Program-made: the position numbers and the translations under genes
Source of the DNA: Emcibacteraceae bacterium
GTDB lineage: Bacteria > Pseudomonadota > Alphaproteobacteria > Sphingomonadales > Emcibacteraceae
DNA: 41,558 bases
Reading direction: 5' to 3'
NCBI GenBank assembly: GCA_016744185.1
Contig: JADGEY010000002.1
Span: forward strand, 1 to 41,558
Shown: positions 17,328 to 26,680 of the stretch, in pieces
Position numbering within the stretch: the first letter of the stretch is position 1
How the letters are laid out: every line of letters starts with the position of its first letter
The notes under the pieces: generated by a model
What the model was told of the DNA's origin: nothing
The model's input: only the letters and a program-made list of their open reading frames with translations
The model's database searches: none

Positions 17328-18311
17328 TTAAGGCGTATATTTTACAATTTTTTGGTCAATGCGTCCAAAAATACTATGTCCTTCTTTATCAAACATATCA
17401 ATTTCAATACGGTCGCCAAATTTCATAAATTCAGTGCTTGCTTTGCCGTCTTTAATGGTCTCAAGGCAGCGTACTTCTGCAATGCAGCAAGAGCCATCTT
17501 CTGATCCCTTATTTGAAACCGTTCCCGATCCAATAACCGTTCCCGCCACCAATGATCTCGCTTTTGCCACATGGGCGATAAGCTCTGGAAAATTGAACGT
17601 CATATCAATACCTGCATTGGGCGAGCCAATTTTTTTACCGTTCCAGACCGTATGAAGCGGAAGTGAGACTTTACTTCCGTCCCATGCCTCTCCAAGCTCA
17701 TCTGGCGTGACAAAAACCGCTGCAAAAGAAGTCCAAGGCTTTGATTGATAAAAACCAAATTGCTTGCCAAGCTCGGCAGGAATCAAATTACGAAGTGAGA
17801 CATCATTTAAAATTGCCAGCAGTTTGATATGTTTTTTTGCATTTGCCGCCGTCACCCCAGCAGGCACATCATCGGTAATCACTGCTACTTCTGCTTCAAA
17901 ATCAATGCCCCAATCTTCTGATTCAAGCAGAACATCATCTCTGCCACCAATAAACGCATCTGATGCGCCCATATAAACAAGCGGGTCTGTCCAGAAACTT
18001 GGCGGCAGTTCCGCGCCCCGTGCTTTACGAACAAGTTCCACATGGGTCACATAGGCGCTGCCGTCAACCCAGTGATAAGACCGAGGTAAAGGCGCGTCAC
18101 AAGCCGCAGGATCAAAATCAAAAGTGCCTTCGCATTTACCAGCCATAAGATCATCAAATAATGCGGTAAGTTTCGGTTCAGCCGCCGCCCAATCATCAAG
18201 AGCCGCCTGAAGCGTTGGGTAGAGACCCTGCGCCGATACGGCTTTTGAAAGATCACGGCTTACAACAACCAATGCACCATCACGTCCCGATTTTAGTGAA
18301 GCAAGTTTCAT
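17328..18311 (-). CDS. fahA: Fumarylacetoacetate hydrolase family protein
   Basis: 327 aa; 'MKLASLKSGRDGALVVVSRDL', 'DWGIDFEAEVAVITDDVPAG', 'GTVIGSGTVSNKG'; adjacent to maiA. Confidence 0.9.
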   Translation of the reverse strand: MKLASLKSGRDGALVVVSRDLSKAVSAQGLYPTLQAALDDWAAAEPKLTALFDDLMAGKCEGTFDFDPAACDAPLPRSYHWVDGSAYVTHVELVRKARGAELPPSFWTDPLVYMGASDAFIGGRDDVLLESEDWGIDFEAEVAVITDDVPAGVTAANAKKHIKLLAILNDVSLRNLIPAELGKQFGFYQSKPWTSFAAVFVTPDELGEAWDGSKVSLPLHTVWNGKKIGSPNAGIDMTFNFPELIAHVAKARSLVAGTVIGSGTVSNKGSEDGSCCIAEVRCLETIKDGKASTEFMKFGDRIEIDMFDKEGHSIFGRIDQKIVKYTP

Positions 18312-18498
18312 ATCTTTAATCCTTAAACATTTAAAATCTTAATATTTTTTGATATTCATAGCCTAGAATGCTGAAAAAAGATGTTCAAAAGCATATAAAT
18401 TGACTAATATCATCTTAGAGCTATTTATAGTTACAAATGAAACCTCTTGCAAGCAGATAAGCAACCCTAAAATAATACTGTATAACTGGGATTAAAGA

Positions 18499-18957
18499 TT
18501 GTCAAAAAAACTCGCCCTTTCAAAGAAACTTATTTTAAAAGAATTTTTACCCTATAAGATTTCCTATCTTGCAGGTATTATTGGCAAAGAAATTAATCAT
18601 CTTTTTATCAAGCGGTATGATCTTTCATCAGCTGAATGGAAAGTCATCGCTCTTTTATATGAGCAGCCTATAATTTGCGCTTCAGAAATTACATGTTATA
18701 TTGCTCTTGATAAAGTTGCTGTTAGCCGTGCGGTTAAAAGTTTAATTGTAAAAAATTATGTCTTTAAGAAAGCGGCATCAATAGACAAAAGAAGGTATCT
18801 ATTGACCTTAACGGATAATGGACAAAAGGTTTTTAAGACTATTGAACCGCTTGTTTTAAAATATGAAGAAAAGATAACCCGCAGCCTATCAAAGAGTGAA
18901 GAAAAAATATTTAATGAATTATTGGGGAAAATGACCCGTTACGTCGAAAAAACCTAG
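18499..18957 (+). CDS. MarR-family transcriptional regulator
   Basis: 152 aa, TTG start; 'SSAEWKVIALLYEQPIICASEITCYIALDKVAVSRAVKSLIVKNYVFKKAASIDKRRYLLTLTDNGQKVF'. Confidence 0.88.
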   Translation: MSKKLALSKKLILKEFLPYKISYLAGIIGKEINHLFIKRYDLSSAEWKVIALLYEQPIICASEITCYIALDKVAVSRAVKSLIVKNYVFKKAASIDKRRYLLTLTDNGQKVFKTIEPLVLKYEEKITRSLSKSEEKIFNELLGKMTRYVEKT

Positions 18958-18976
18958 AAAATAAAAGAGTAATAAA

Positions 18977-19420
18977 ATGCGTTCCTTAACAATATATGAA
19001 ATCATTGCCATCATTTTAATTGTAATCGTTGGATTATTATTCCCTGTTATTATGAGAAAGCTTATGGCATCTGAAAAAAAAGTCAGTCAAGAAACATATG
19101 ATGAATTAGACGCACTTTACGGTGGCAAAGAAAAGATGAACGCTTTTCTTTTTATTCTTGGGTTCTTGCCCCCTGTATTAATGGTTTTTCAAGCAAAAAT
19201 TGGCTGGTGGATAGGGCTAGGCTTTGGACTTGGTGTTTTGCTCCCCTGCCTTATGTGTCTTTTCCAAGCAATGCGTGCTGGGTCAGTTTCTGAATTTTTA
19301 GAATATTTAGAACTTAAAAATAATATAAAAAAATCTTTTATTATCGTATTTTATAGTATTTTCATTTTAATCGGAGTTATATCTGCCATTATGCTCATGA
19401 TGAATTTTTCTGTAAATTAG
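18977..19420 (+). CDS. Hypothetical integral membrane protein
   Basis: 147 aa, about four hydrophobic segments; co-oriented with marR and overlapping the convergent hemN stop by 4 bp. Confidence 0.6.
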   Translation: MRSLTIYEIIAIILIVIVGLLFPVIMRKLMASEKKVSQETYDELDALYGGKEKMNAFLFILGFLPPVLMVFQAKIGWWIGLGFGLGVLLPCLMCLFQAMRAGSVSEFLEYLELKNNIKKSFIIVFYSIFILIGVISAIMLMMNFSVN

Positions 19421-20862
19421 CCTTCGCTCTCATGAACGCATCTTGTCAGAATATCATTTTCTTCCTGCGGGAAATATTGATCGAAAATTGTGGCTATTGC
19501 CCGTAAATAATGCCGTCCTTCAAATTCAATTTTAAAGGCGGTTTTTTTACGGCTCATATAGCCTGCCTCTACAAGCTGGTCTAGCATTGCTTCTTCCTGC
19601 ATAAAATCATAATCACTATCATGGTTTTTTGCGACCGCCCAAGGGTCAATCTTGCCGTAACACATCAGGTCTGAAATAATATCATAAAACATTCGGTCAT
19701 CCGCAGAAATTGCAACGCCCCGCACCACAGGGGACAGGCCTTCTGCAATTTTAAGAGGATAGCTATGCAGGCTCGGAGCATTTTGTACATATCCGCCGTC
19801 AAGCTTGCTAATAGAAGATGCACCAAAACCGATCATTGTATCTGCTCTATCCACTGAATACCCTTGAAAGTTTCGCTTAAGAGTGCTTTCTTTTTTTGCC
19901 TTTAATAATGTATCTTCGGGCAGAGAAAAATGATCTAAGCCAACTTCTTCATAGCCATTGCTAAGAAAAGTCTCCCGAGCGATTTCAAACATTGCGCCCC
20001 GCTCTGCCGGGGCTGCCATCGGATGTTCGTCCAGCATGGTCATATGAGATTTCATCCACGGCACATGAGCATAGCCAAAAAGAGCAACCCGTGACGGCTC
20101 AAGCTCAATTGTTTTAAGAACGTTTGTCCGAATGCTCTGTACTGTTTGATACGGCAGCCCATAAATAAGATCAAAATTAATATTCGTTAGACCATGATCC
20201 CGAAGCCATTTTAAATTATCCTGAATAAGCGCCATCGGCTGTACACGGTTAATCACTTCTTGTACTTTTAAGTCATAATCCTGAATGCCAAGGCTAACGC
20301 GGTTTACCCCTGACTTAACATATGATTTAACCATATTTTCATTTAAAGTACGGGGATCAATTTCAACCGCATATTCATCAATATGGGACAAATCATAAAG
20401 CTGTCCAATTTTTGCGGTTAATCTTTCAAAATCTTCTGGCGTTAAGATAGAGGGCGAGCCGCCGCCAAAATGAATATGGCTCACTTCCCGCCTGCCTGTC
20501 CAGCCGCCAATAAGATCAACCTCTGCCAAGAGTGACGTTAAATAGTCAGATACTGCATCATATTGCCGTGTGATTTTCGTAAAGCAGCCGCAAAACCAGC
20601 ACATTTTCTCACAAAAAGGAATATGAAAATAAAGACTAACAGGATCATTTTTGGGAAGGGCATTGAGCCACCTTTGATGAGTGCCTTCATTAAGCTCTTT
20701 AAATTCAAGAGCGGTCGGATAAGATGTGTATCTTGGCAGACGCTTTGTGGCTTTTTGAACCCGTGAGACCCGTTTCTCACCCTTTATTCCCACTTGAATC
20801 TGGGATTTCGTGCTTAAAAGAGGTGCAGCACTTTCAGAAACCACATGTTTTTTAGAAGTCAA
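19417..20862 (-). CDS. hemN: Oxygen-independent coproporphyrinogen III oxidase
   Basis: 481 aa; radical SAM motif 'LYFHIPFCEKMCWFCGCFTK', 'IHFGGGSPS', 'RVSLGIQDYDLKVQEVINR', 'NINFDLIYGLPYQT', 'FGYAHVPW'. Confidence 0.95.
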   Translation of the reverse strand: MTSKKHVVSESAAPLLSTKSQIQVGIKGEKRVSRVQKATKRLPRYTSYPTALEFKELNEGTHQRWLNALPKNDPVSLYFHIPFCEKMCWFCGCFTKITRQYDAVSDYLTSLLAEVDLIGGWTGRREVSHIHFGGGSPSILTPEDFERLTAKIGQLYDLSHIDEYAVEIDPRTLNENMVKSYVKSGVNRVSLGIQDYDLKVQEVINRVQPMALIQDNLKWLRDHGLTNINFDLIYGLPYQTVQSIRTNVLKTIELEPSRVALFGYAHVPWMKSHMTMLDEHPMAAPAERGAMFEIARETFLSNGYEEVGLDHFSLPEDTLLKAKKESTLKRNFQGYSVDRADTMIGFGASSISKLDGGYVQNAPSLHSYPLKIAEGLSPVVRGVAISADDRMFYDIISDLMCYGKIDPWAVAKNHDSDYDFMQEEAMLDQLVEAGYMSRKKTAFKIEFEGRHYLRAIATIFDQYFPQEENDILTRCVHESEG

Positions 20863-20907
20863 AGCAGATACCTTTTGATATTATGTAAAGAGCCTAGAGA
20901 AGCCCGC

Positions 20908-21150
20908 TTATTTAAAAGCTTTAAAAGCCATGATCGTAAAAGTATCTCTAATGCCTTCTACTGTCTGAACTCTCTCATTGACATAACGGCCGATATCTTC
21001 ACTATCATCTAAATGAATTTTGATCATTAAATCAAATGCACCAGAGATTGAATAAATCTCCTCCATTTCTTCTAGGCTATCAACCAAACCCTCTGCAACA
21101 GCGTAGACTTTACCAAGTTCGCATTTAATTTGTACGAAAATATTTTTCAT
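20908..21150 (-). CDS. Stand-alone Lrp/AsnC ligand-binding (RAM) domain protein
   Basis: 80 aa; 'MKNIFVQIKCELGKVYAVAEGLVDSLEEMEEIYSISGAFDLMIKIHLDD...GIRDTFTIMAFKAF'; no HTH. Confidence 0.88.
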   Translation of the reverse strand: MKNIFVQIKCELGKVYAVAEGLVDSLEEMEEIYSISGAFDLMIKIHLDDSEDIGRYVNERVQTVEGIRDTFTIMAFKAFK

Positions 21151-21239
21151 TATCTTCTTCTTTTTAATGTTATTTAAGTTTTACAGTTTACCCTCTATTG
21201 CCCCGCTTGTAAATCCATCTTCCACGCTCTTAAAAAAAA

Positions 21240-21268
21240 TTGTGTTCTGCGGCAAATCCATTTATAAT
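21240..21268 (+). promoter_or_regulatory. Candidate sigma70-type promoter upstream of the thioesterase gene
   Basis: TTGTGT (21240-21245), 17-nt spacer, TATAAT (21263-21268). Confidence 0.45.
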
Positions 21269-21297
21269 ACAGCTATAAATTTAAGAGAGATAAAAAC

Positions 21298-21714
21298 ATG
21301 TCCCATAAGATATTTACAGTTAAAAATACTATTCGGTTTAATCATTGCGATCCCGCTGGCATTGTTTTTTTTCCTCGGTATTTTGAAATGATGAACCGTG
21401 CGCTGGAAAAATTCTTTACGGAAATTCTTGGCAAAAGCTTTCAAGATTTTATGAATGAAAATATCATTACCCCGACCTGCCATATTTCGAGTGATTTTAT
21501 TTTACCTTGCCGCTTAGAAGAAAAAATTTCCATTCACTTAACTCTTAGTAAAATAAGCCGCAGCACGGCTTATTTTAACTATGAATTTGAAGGGGAAGAC
21601 GGTGGCAAAAGACTAAATATTAAGCAAATCATCGTCATGACAGATCACCAAAAAATGAAAAGCATCTCTATTCCAGAAGAGATTAGAAAAATCATGGAAG
21701 AATATTTAGCTTAA
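21298..21714 (+). CDS. Acyl-CoA thioesterase (4-hydroxybenzoyl-CoA thioesterase-like hotdog fold)
   Basis: 138 aa; 'FNHCDPAGIVFFPRYFEMMNRALEKFFTEILG' is the 4HBT active-site region. Confidence 0.9.
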   Translation: MSHKIFTVKNTIRFNHCDPAGIVFFPRYFEMMNRALEKFFTEILGKSFQDFMNENIITPTCHISSDFILPCRLEEKISIHLTLSKISRSTAYFNYEFEGEDGGKRLNIKQIIVMTDHQKMKSISIPEEIRKIMEEYLA

Positions 21715-23315
21715 ATTTTTAATTTAAACCGCTGAATTTTACCTGTTTCTGTTTTGGGCAAGGCTTTTACAAATTCTATCGCTCTTGGGTATTTATAAGG
21801 CGCAATATTCTCTTTTACAAAATCTTGAATATCTTTAATAAGAGCCGCTTGCTCATAGCTCTTTACTTGAGCCTTAAGAACAATAAAGGCTTTAATAATT
21901 TGCCCTCGGTCTTCATCATCAGCCCCAACAACAGCGGCTTCTAAAATATTAGAATGATTGAGTAGACAGTTTTCAACCTCTGGTCCAGATACATTATAGC
22001 CCGATGTAATAATCATATCATCGGCGCGGGCTAGAAAATGAAAATAGCCCTCTTCATCTTGAAGGTAGGCATCTCCCGTAAAATTCCAGCCTTCTTTTAC
22101 ATAGTCTTTTTGCCGTGCATCATTTAAGTATTTACAGCCCGTCGGGCCTTTTACTGCCAGCAGTCCCACTGTCCCTCGGGGCAGCTCTTTCATATTATCC
22201 TTATCTAAAATCTTCGCTTCATAGCCATAAAGTGCTTTCCCTGTAGAGCCGTCTTTAATATCAGCCTCCGTCGCTGAAAGAAAAATATGGATCATTTCCG
22301 TTGTGCCAAGCCCGTCTGTCATAGAAATCCCCGTAGCGACCCGCCAAGCATAATAGGTGCTAAGCGGTAGGTTTTCACCCGCAGCAACGCATCCTTTAAG
22401 GCTAGAAAGATCATAGTCCGGCACGTCCGGTAGCATCGCACGGTACGCTGTCGGGGCGGTAAAGCTCCATGTGACTTTATAATCTTCAATGGCTTTTAAA
22501 TAAATTTCAGGCTGTGCCTTTTCAAGCATAACAACCATCGCTCCTGCGTAAAGCGGAAAGCATAAAAGAGCTCCAAGACCAAATGTAAAGGCAAGGGGCG
22601 GGCTGCCGATAATCACATCTTTATTATCAAGCCCGAGTAGCTTATCTCCCACACAGATGCACATAGAAATAATATCTTGGTGATAATGCATGCAGCCTTT
22701 CGGCTCTCCTGTTGTTCCGCTGGTAAAAGCGATAAGCGCCACATCTGTAGCGTAAGATTTATGCGGCTTGAAATTTTTATCTTGCTGCGTCATTTCTCTC
22801 TTAATGTCTTCAAAGAACATCATTTTTTTAAGATATTGAGATTGTTTTTGCGCTTCAATCATTTCTGTTTTAAGAGCATCATCACACAGAGAAAAAGAAA
22901 CTTCCGCTTTTTCAATAATTGGTACTAAATCACTAGTCCGAAGAAGAGGCATGGTTGAAACCGCAACAGCGCCCACCTTTAACGCAGCAAGCCAGCATGC
23001 CATCATTATCGGATTATTAAAACTGCGCAGCAAGATTCTATTGCCTGACTTTACGCCCATTTTAGATTTTAAAAGATGAGCAATTTGATTGGATTTATCT
23101 TCTAGCTCTTGATAAGTCCAACCATAATCTAACGTCTGTACGGCGCATTTATTCCCAAGGTCTTTGCCCAAAGCCCGCTGCAGAAGGAAATCTGCGGCAT
23201 TTAGATATTCTGGATATTCAAATTCTGCCTTAGATAATAAAAAATCAGGCATATCCTCTGATTTTGGTAAATTTTTACATATAAAATTATCTTCATAAGC
23301 TGTCTTATGTCCCAT
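21711..23315 (-). CDS. Aryl-CoA ligase (2-aminobenzoate/benzoate-CoA ligase family)
   Basis: 534 aa ANL enzyme: 'IAFTSGTTGEPKGCMH', 'DGLGTTEMIHIFLS', 'WNFTGDAYLQDEEGYFHFLARADDMIITSGYNVSGPEVE', C-terminal 'LPKTETGKIQRFKL'. Confidence 0.9.
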   Translation of the reverse strand: MGHKTAYEDNFICKNLPKSEDMPDFLLSKAEFEYPEYLNAADFLLQRALGKDLGNKCAVQTLDYGWTYQELEDKSNQIAHLLKSKMGVKSGNRILLRSFNNPIMMACWLAALKVGAVAVSTMPLLRTSDLVPIIEKAEVSFSLCDDALKTEMIEAQKQSQYLKKMMFFEDIKREMTQQDKNFKPHKSYATDVALIAFTSGTTGEPKGCMHYHQDIISMCICVGDKLLGLDNKDVIIGSPPLAFTFGLGALLCFPLYAGAMVVMLEKAQPEIYLKAIEDYKVTWSFTAPTAYRAMLPDVPDYDLSSLKGCVAAGENLPLSTYYAWRVATGISMTDGLGTTEMIHIFLSATEADIKDGSTGKALYGYEAKILDKDNMKELPRGTVGLLAVKGPTGCKYLNDARQKDYVKEGWNFTGDAYLQDEEGYFHFLARADDMIITSGYNVSGPEVENCLLNHSNILEAAVVGADDEDRGQIIKAFIVLKAQVKSYEQAALIKDIQDFVKENIAPYKYPRAIEFVKALPKTETGKIQRFKLKI

Positions 23316-23351
23316 ATTTTTCTCAACCCTTATTTTTTGTTTTTATATATC

Positions 23352-24587
23352 TTACTCTAACATCACCTGCCCTGCAATGATAAGTTTTTGAACTTCTGAT
23401 GCCCCTTCATAAATGCGGAGCGATCTAATCTCCCTGTATAGTTTTTCTATTTTTTCACCGTAGACCACGCCCTGTCCGCCAAAAATTTGAACCGCATCAT
23501 CAATAATTTTTTGTGCTGCTTCTGTGGCAAATAATTTTGCCATCGATGCTTCTTTGGTAATGCGTGCGCCCGTTAAGTCTTTAACCCAAGCGGCGCGGTA
23601 AATAAGCAAGGCTGATGCTTCTATATTTAAAGACATGCCGCCAATTTTTGACTGAATAATTTGTAGGTCAGCCATCTTTCCGCCAAACATATCACGGCTT
23701 TTCGCCCGCTTTACCGCAAGAATTGCCGCTGATTTTGCAAAGCCTAATGCCGCTGCGCCCACTGTTGATCTAAAAATATCCAGCGTTGCCATAGCATAAG
23801 CAAAGCCCCTGCCTTCTTCCCCAATTAATGCGGATTTTGGAATGCGGCATTCTTTTAAAATAACTTTTGAAAGAGGGTGGGGCGCAGAAATTTCAATTGG
23901 CTCTGAATAATCATCAAGCCCCTCTGTCGCTGCATCGATAATAAAAGCGGATATATTTTTCGATCCGCTTTTTGCGCCTTCTAGCCGTGCAAAAAGAACA
24001 TATTGATGGGCAATCCCCCCATTTGAAATCCATGTCTTTTCCCCATTCAAAATAACATCATCGCCTTCCCAGCGGTAAGAACAGCTCATCGCTGCCACGT
24101 CTGATCCTGCATTAGGCTCAGACAGAGCAAATGCCGCAATATAGTCCCCCCGTTCAATCGGTTTTAGATATTTTTCTTTTTGCTCTTTTGAGCCATAAAG
24201 GCTAATCGTGCCGCTGCCCAGCCCCTGCATCGCAAAAGCAAAATCCGCAAGTCCATTATAGCGGGCAAGCGTTTCTCTTATCAGGCAAATCGACCTTACA
24301 TCTAGCTGTTCAAAAATGCCGCCCTGCGCGCGTGGCACGATATATTTAAGCCAGCCTGCCTTCCCAAGCTGCACGACAAGTTTCTTACAAACCGCCCGAG
24401 CCTCTGATCTTTTAGAAGAAATATTAGTTAGATTTTCTGCTGCCCATTTTTCAAGCTCGCCCGATAGCTTTCGATGGTGATTCTCAAAAAAAGGAAGATT
24501 ATTTTGAGCTTCTTGCCCGCTCCAAGAGTTTTTGAACTTTTGACTTGTGGGCGGGTTATTTTTTTGGGTTTGATTTTTGGGGGGCAT
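23352..24587 (-). CDS. Acyl-CoA dehydrogenase
   Basis: 411 aa; 'FALSEPNAGSDVAAMSC', 'GEKTWISNGGIAHQYVLFARL', 'QIFGGQGVVYGEKIEKLYREIRSLRIYEGASEVQKLII'. Confidence 0.93.
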   Translation of the reverse strand: MPPKNQTQKNNPPTSQKFKNSWSGQEAQNNLPFFENHHRKLSGELEKWAAENLTNISSKRSEARAVCKKLVVQLGKAGWLKYIVPRAQGGIFEQLDVRSICLIRETLARYNGLADFAFAMQGLGSGTISLYGSKEQKEKYLKPIERGDYIAAFALSEPNAGSDVAAMSCSYRWEGDDVILNGEKTWISNGGIAHQYVLFARLEGAKSGSKNISAFIIDAATEGLDDYSEPIEISAPHPLSKVILKECRIPKSALIGEEGRGFAYAMATLDIFRSTVGAAALGFAKSAAILAVKRAKSRDMFGGKMADLQIIQSKIGGMSLNIEASALLIYRAAWVKDLTGARITKEASMAKLFATEAAQKIIDDAVQIFGGQGVVYGEKIEKLYREIRSLRIYEGASEVQKLIIAGQVMLE

Positions 24588-24589
24588 GC

Positions 24590-25402
24590 TTAATCCCCTT
24601 TGAATTCTGGACGCTCTTTAGCGACAAAGGCTTCATAAGCCCGTCCAAAATCTTTAGTTTGCATACAAATGGCTTGGGTCTGCGCCTCGGCTTCTATTGC
24701 ACTGTCCAAAGACATATCCCATTCTTGCGCCAGCATCGTCTTGGTCATCATATGTCCAAAATTTGGACCCGATGCGATACGCTGCGCAAATTTTAACGCT
24801 TCATCTAACAGACCCGAAGAAGGGATAATTTTATTATAAAAGCCCCACCGCTCGCCCTCATCCGCAGACATGCTTCTGCCTGTAAAAAGCAGCTCTGATG
24901 CCCGCCCCTGCCCAATCATTCTTGGTAAAAGAGCGCAGGCACCCATATCACAGCCCGCAAGCCCCACTCGGGTAAATAAAAATGCTGTTTTCGCCTCAGG
25001 CGTAGCAAAACGAATATCAGATGCCAGTGCGATCATCGCCCCAGCGCCCACGCAGACCCCATCAATCGCCGTGATAATAGGAACGCCGCATTTAATCATT
25101 GCTTTGACTAAATCCCCGGTCATTCGGGTAAATTCAAGCAGCCCCTTCATATCTTTTTTAATCAGCGGCGCAATAATATCATGCACGTCACCGCCCGAAC
25201 AAAAATTATCCCCGTTAGAAGCGAAAACCACCGCCCCAATATCATCGGCATAGGCAAGTTTACGAAAAAAATCCCGAAGCTCGGCGTAGCTTTCAAAGGT
25301 GAGGGGGTTTTTACGCTCTGGGCGGTTTAATTTAAGGACTGCAACTTTCCCCTGCATCTCAAAAATAAAATTTTCCGCCTTATAATCTGCAAGTTTCATC
25401 AA
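24590..25402 (-). CDS. Enoyl-CoA hydratase/isomerase family protein
   Basis: 270 aa; '[15 protein letters not shown]', '[55 protein letters not shown]'. Confidence 0.93.
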   Translation of the reverse strand: MMKLADYKAENFIFEMQGKVAVLKLNRPERKNPLTFESYAELRDFFRKLAYADDIGAVVFASNGDNFCSGGDVHDIIAPLIKKDMKGLLEFTRMTGDLVKAMIKCGVPIITAIDGVCVGAGAMIALASDIRFATPEAKTAFLFTRVGLAGCDMGACALLPRMIGQGRASELLFTGRSMSADEGERWGFYNKIIPSSGLLDEALKFAQRIASGPNFGHMMTKTMLAQEWDMSLDSAIEAEAQTQAICMQTKDFGRAYEAFVAKERPEFKGD

Positions 25403-25451
25403 CTGCCTTTCTTAAAATCTACAAACCTGCCCTAAAATCTAAAAGCTTGTT

Positions 25452-25910
25452 CTATAGGTCTTTATTATTTTTATGCTTTAAACTTGCCCGTAGAGCGTCC
25501 ATTTGCTCGGTAATAATATCAAGGTCAGAATCCTCTATATCTCCAAAAATTTCATTGATCCATTCTTCATGAACCCTTGCCATTTTTTTAAAAGAACTTT
25601 TACCTTTTGCCGTAAGCCCAACAGAGAAAACTCTTTTATCTGTCGGCAATGCCCATCTTTTTACCAGCCCCTCATTTTGAAGCCTTTCAACAATGCCCGT
25701 CACATTACCGTTCGATACTAAAAGCTGTTTGGAAAGCTCGCCCATCGTCAGCCCCGCAGGACATCTATCAAGCGCAGACATTAAATCAAATCTTGGCAGG
25801 GTCACGTCAAATTCAGAGCGAAATCTATTTCTAATTTCTTTGACGATAATATTACTATTGGTAATCAGTCTAATCCATGTGCCTAACCGTTTTTTTTCTA
25901 GTGATGTCAT
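25452..25910 (-). CDS. MarR-family transcriptional regulator
   Basis: 152 aa; 'DVTLPRFDLMSALDRCPAGLTMGELSKQLLVSNGNVTGIVERLQNEGLVKRWALPTDKRVFSVGLTAKG'; TAATG-coupled to the SDR gene. Confidence 0.92.
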   Translation of the reverse strand: MTSLEKKRLGTWIRLITNSNIIVKEIRNRFRSEFDVTLPRFDLMSALDRCPAGLTMGELSKQLLVSNGNVTGIVERLQNEGLVKRWALPTDKRVFSVGLTAKGKSSFKKMARVHEEWINEIFGDIEDSDLDIITEQMDALRASLKHKNNKDL

Positions 25911-26671
25911 TAAATTTCACCTCCTGCTACTGCTACTGCCTGTCCATTAATAGCAGATGATCGATCATCTGCGATCCAAAGAACAGTATCGGCGACTTCG
26001 CTGGGTAAGACAAATCTTTTCTGCGGATTATGCGCAGAAAGTTCAGCCTGCGCCTCTTTTGCACTGCGGCCTGTTTTTTCCATAATATTTTTAACCGCTT
26101 TTCGGGCAATTTCTGTATCTGTAAATCCTGGGCAGACGCAGTTTACCGTCACGCCTTTTGCCGCAACCTCAAGGCTTAACGCACGGGTCAGCCCCAAAAG
26201 CCCATGTTTTGCCGCTGTATAGGCGCTCACATAAGCATATCCTTTAAGGGCGGCGGTGCTTGCAATATTAATAATGCGTCCAGATTCTCTGCTGACCATG
26301 CCTTCCAGACAATTTTGAATACATAAGAAAGACCCCGTTAGATTTACATCTAACATTAACTGAAAATCTTTCAGCGTGGTTTTCTTAAAAGGCAGGCTCA
26401 CCGCTTGCCCTGCATTATTCACCAAAACATCAATCGGACCAAAAGCATCTCTTGCTTGCTCAAAGGCCTTGGCAACCATCTCTTCGTCTGTTACGTCACA
26501 CTGGGCGGCAAATATATTATCATGCTCATCCGCTTTTTCCCGAAGAGCCATCAGGTTTCGCCCCATGATCGTAACATTTGCGCCGGCTTCTAATAAACCA
26601 TCAACCACCGCCGCCCCAATGCCAGATGCGCCGCCCGTTACCACCGCATGTTTTCCTGTTAAAACAGTCAT
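25910..26671 (-). CDS. SDR-family dehydrogenase (3-hydroxyacyl-CoA dehydrogenase-like)
   Basis: 253 aa; 'KHAVVTGGASGIGAAVVDGLLEAGANVTIMGRN', 'LVNNAGQAVSLPF', 'SAYTAAKHGLLGLTRALSLEVA', 'VNCVCPGFTDT'. Confidence 0.92.
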   Translation of the reverse strand: MTVLTGKHAVVTGGASGIGAAVVDGLLEAGANVTIMGRNLMALREKADEHDNIFAAQCDVTDEEMVAKAFEQARDAFGPIDVLVNNAGQAVSLPFKKTTLKDFQLMLDVNLTGSFLCIQNCLEGMVSRESGRIINIASTAALKGYAYVSAYTAAKHGLLGLTRALSLEVAAKGVTVNCVCPGFTDTEIARKAVKNIMEKTGRSAKEAQAELSAHNPQKRFVLPSEVADTVLWIADDRSSAINGQAVAVAGGEI

Positions 26672-26680
26672 TTTTATCCT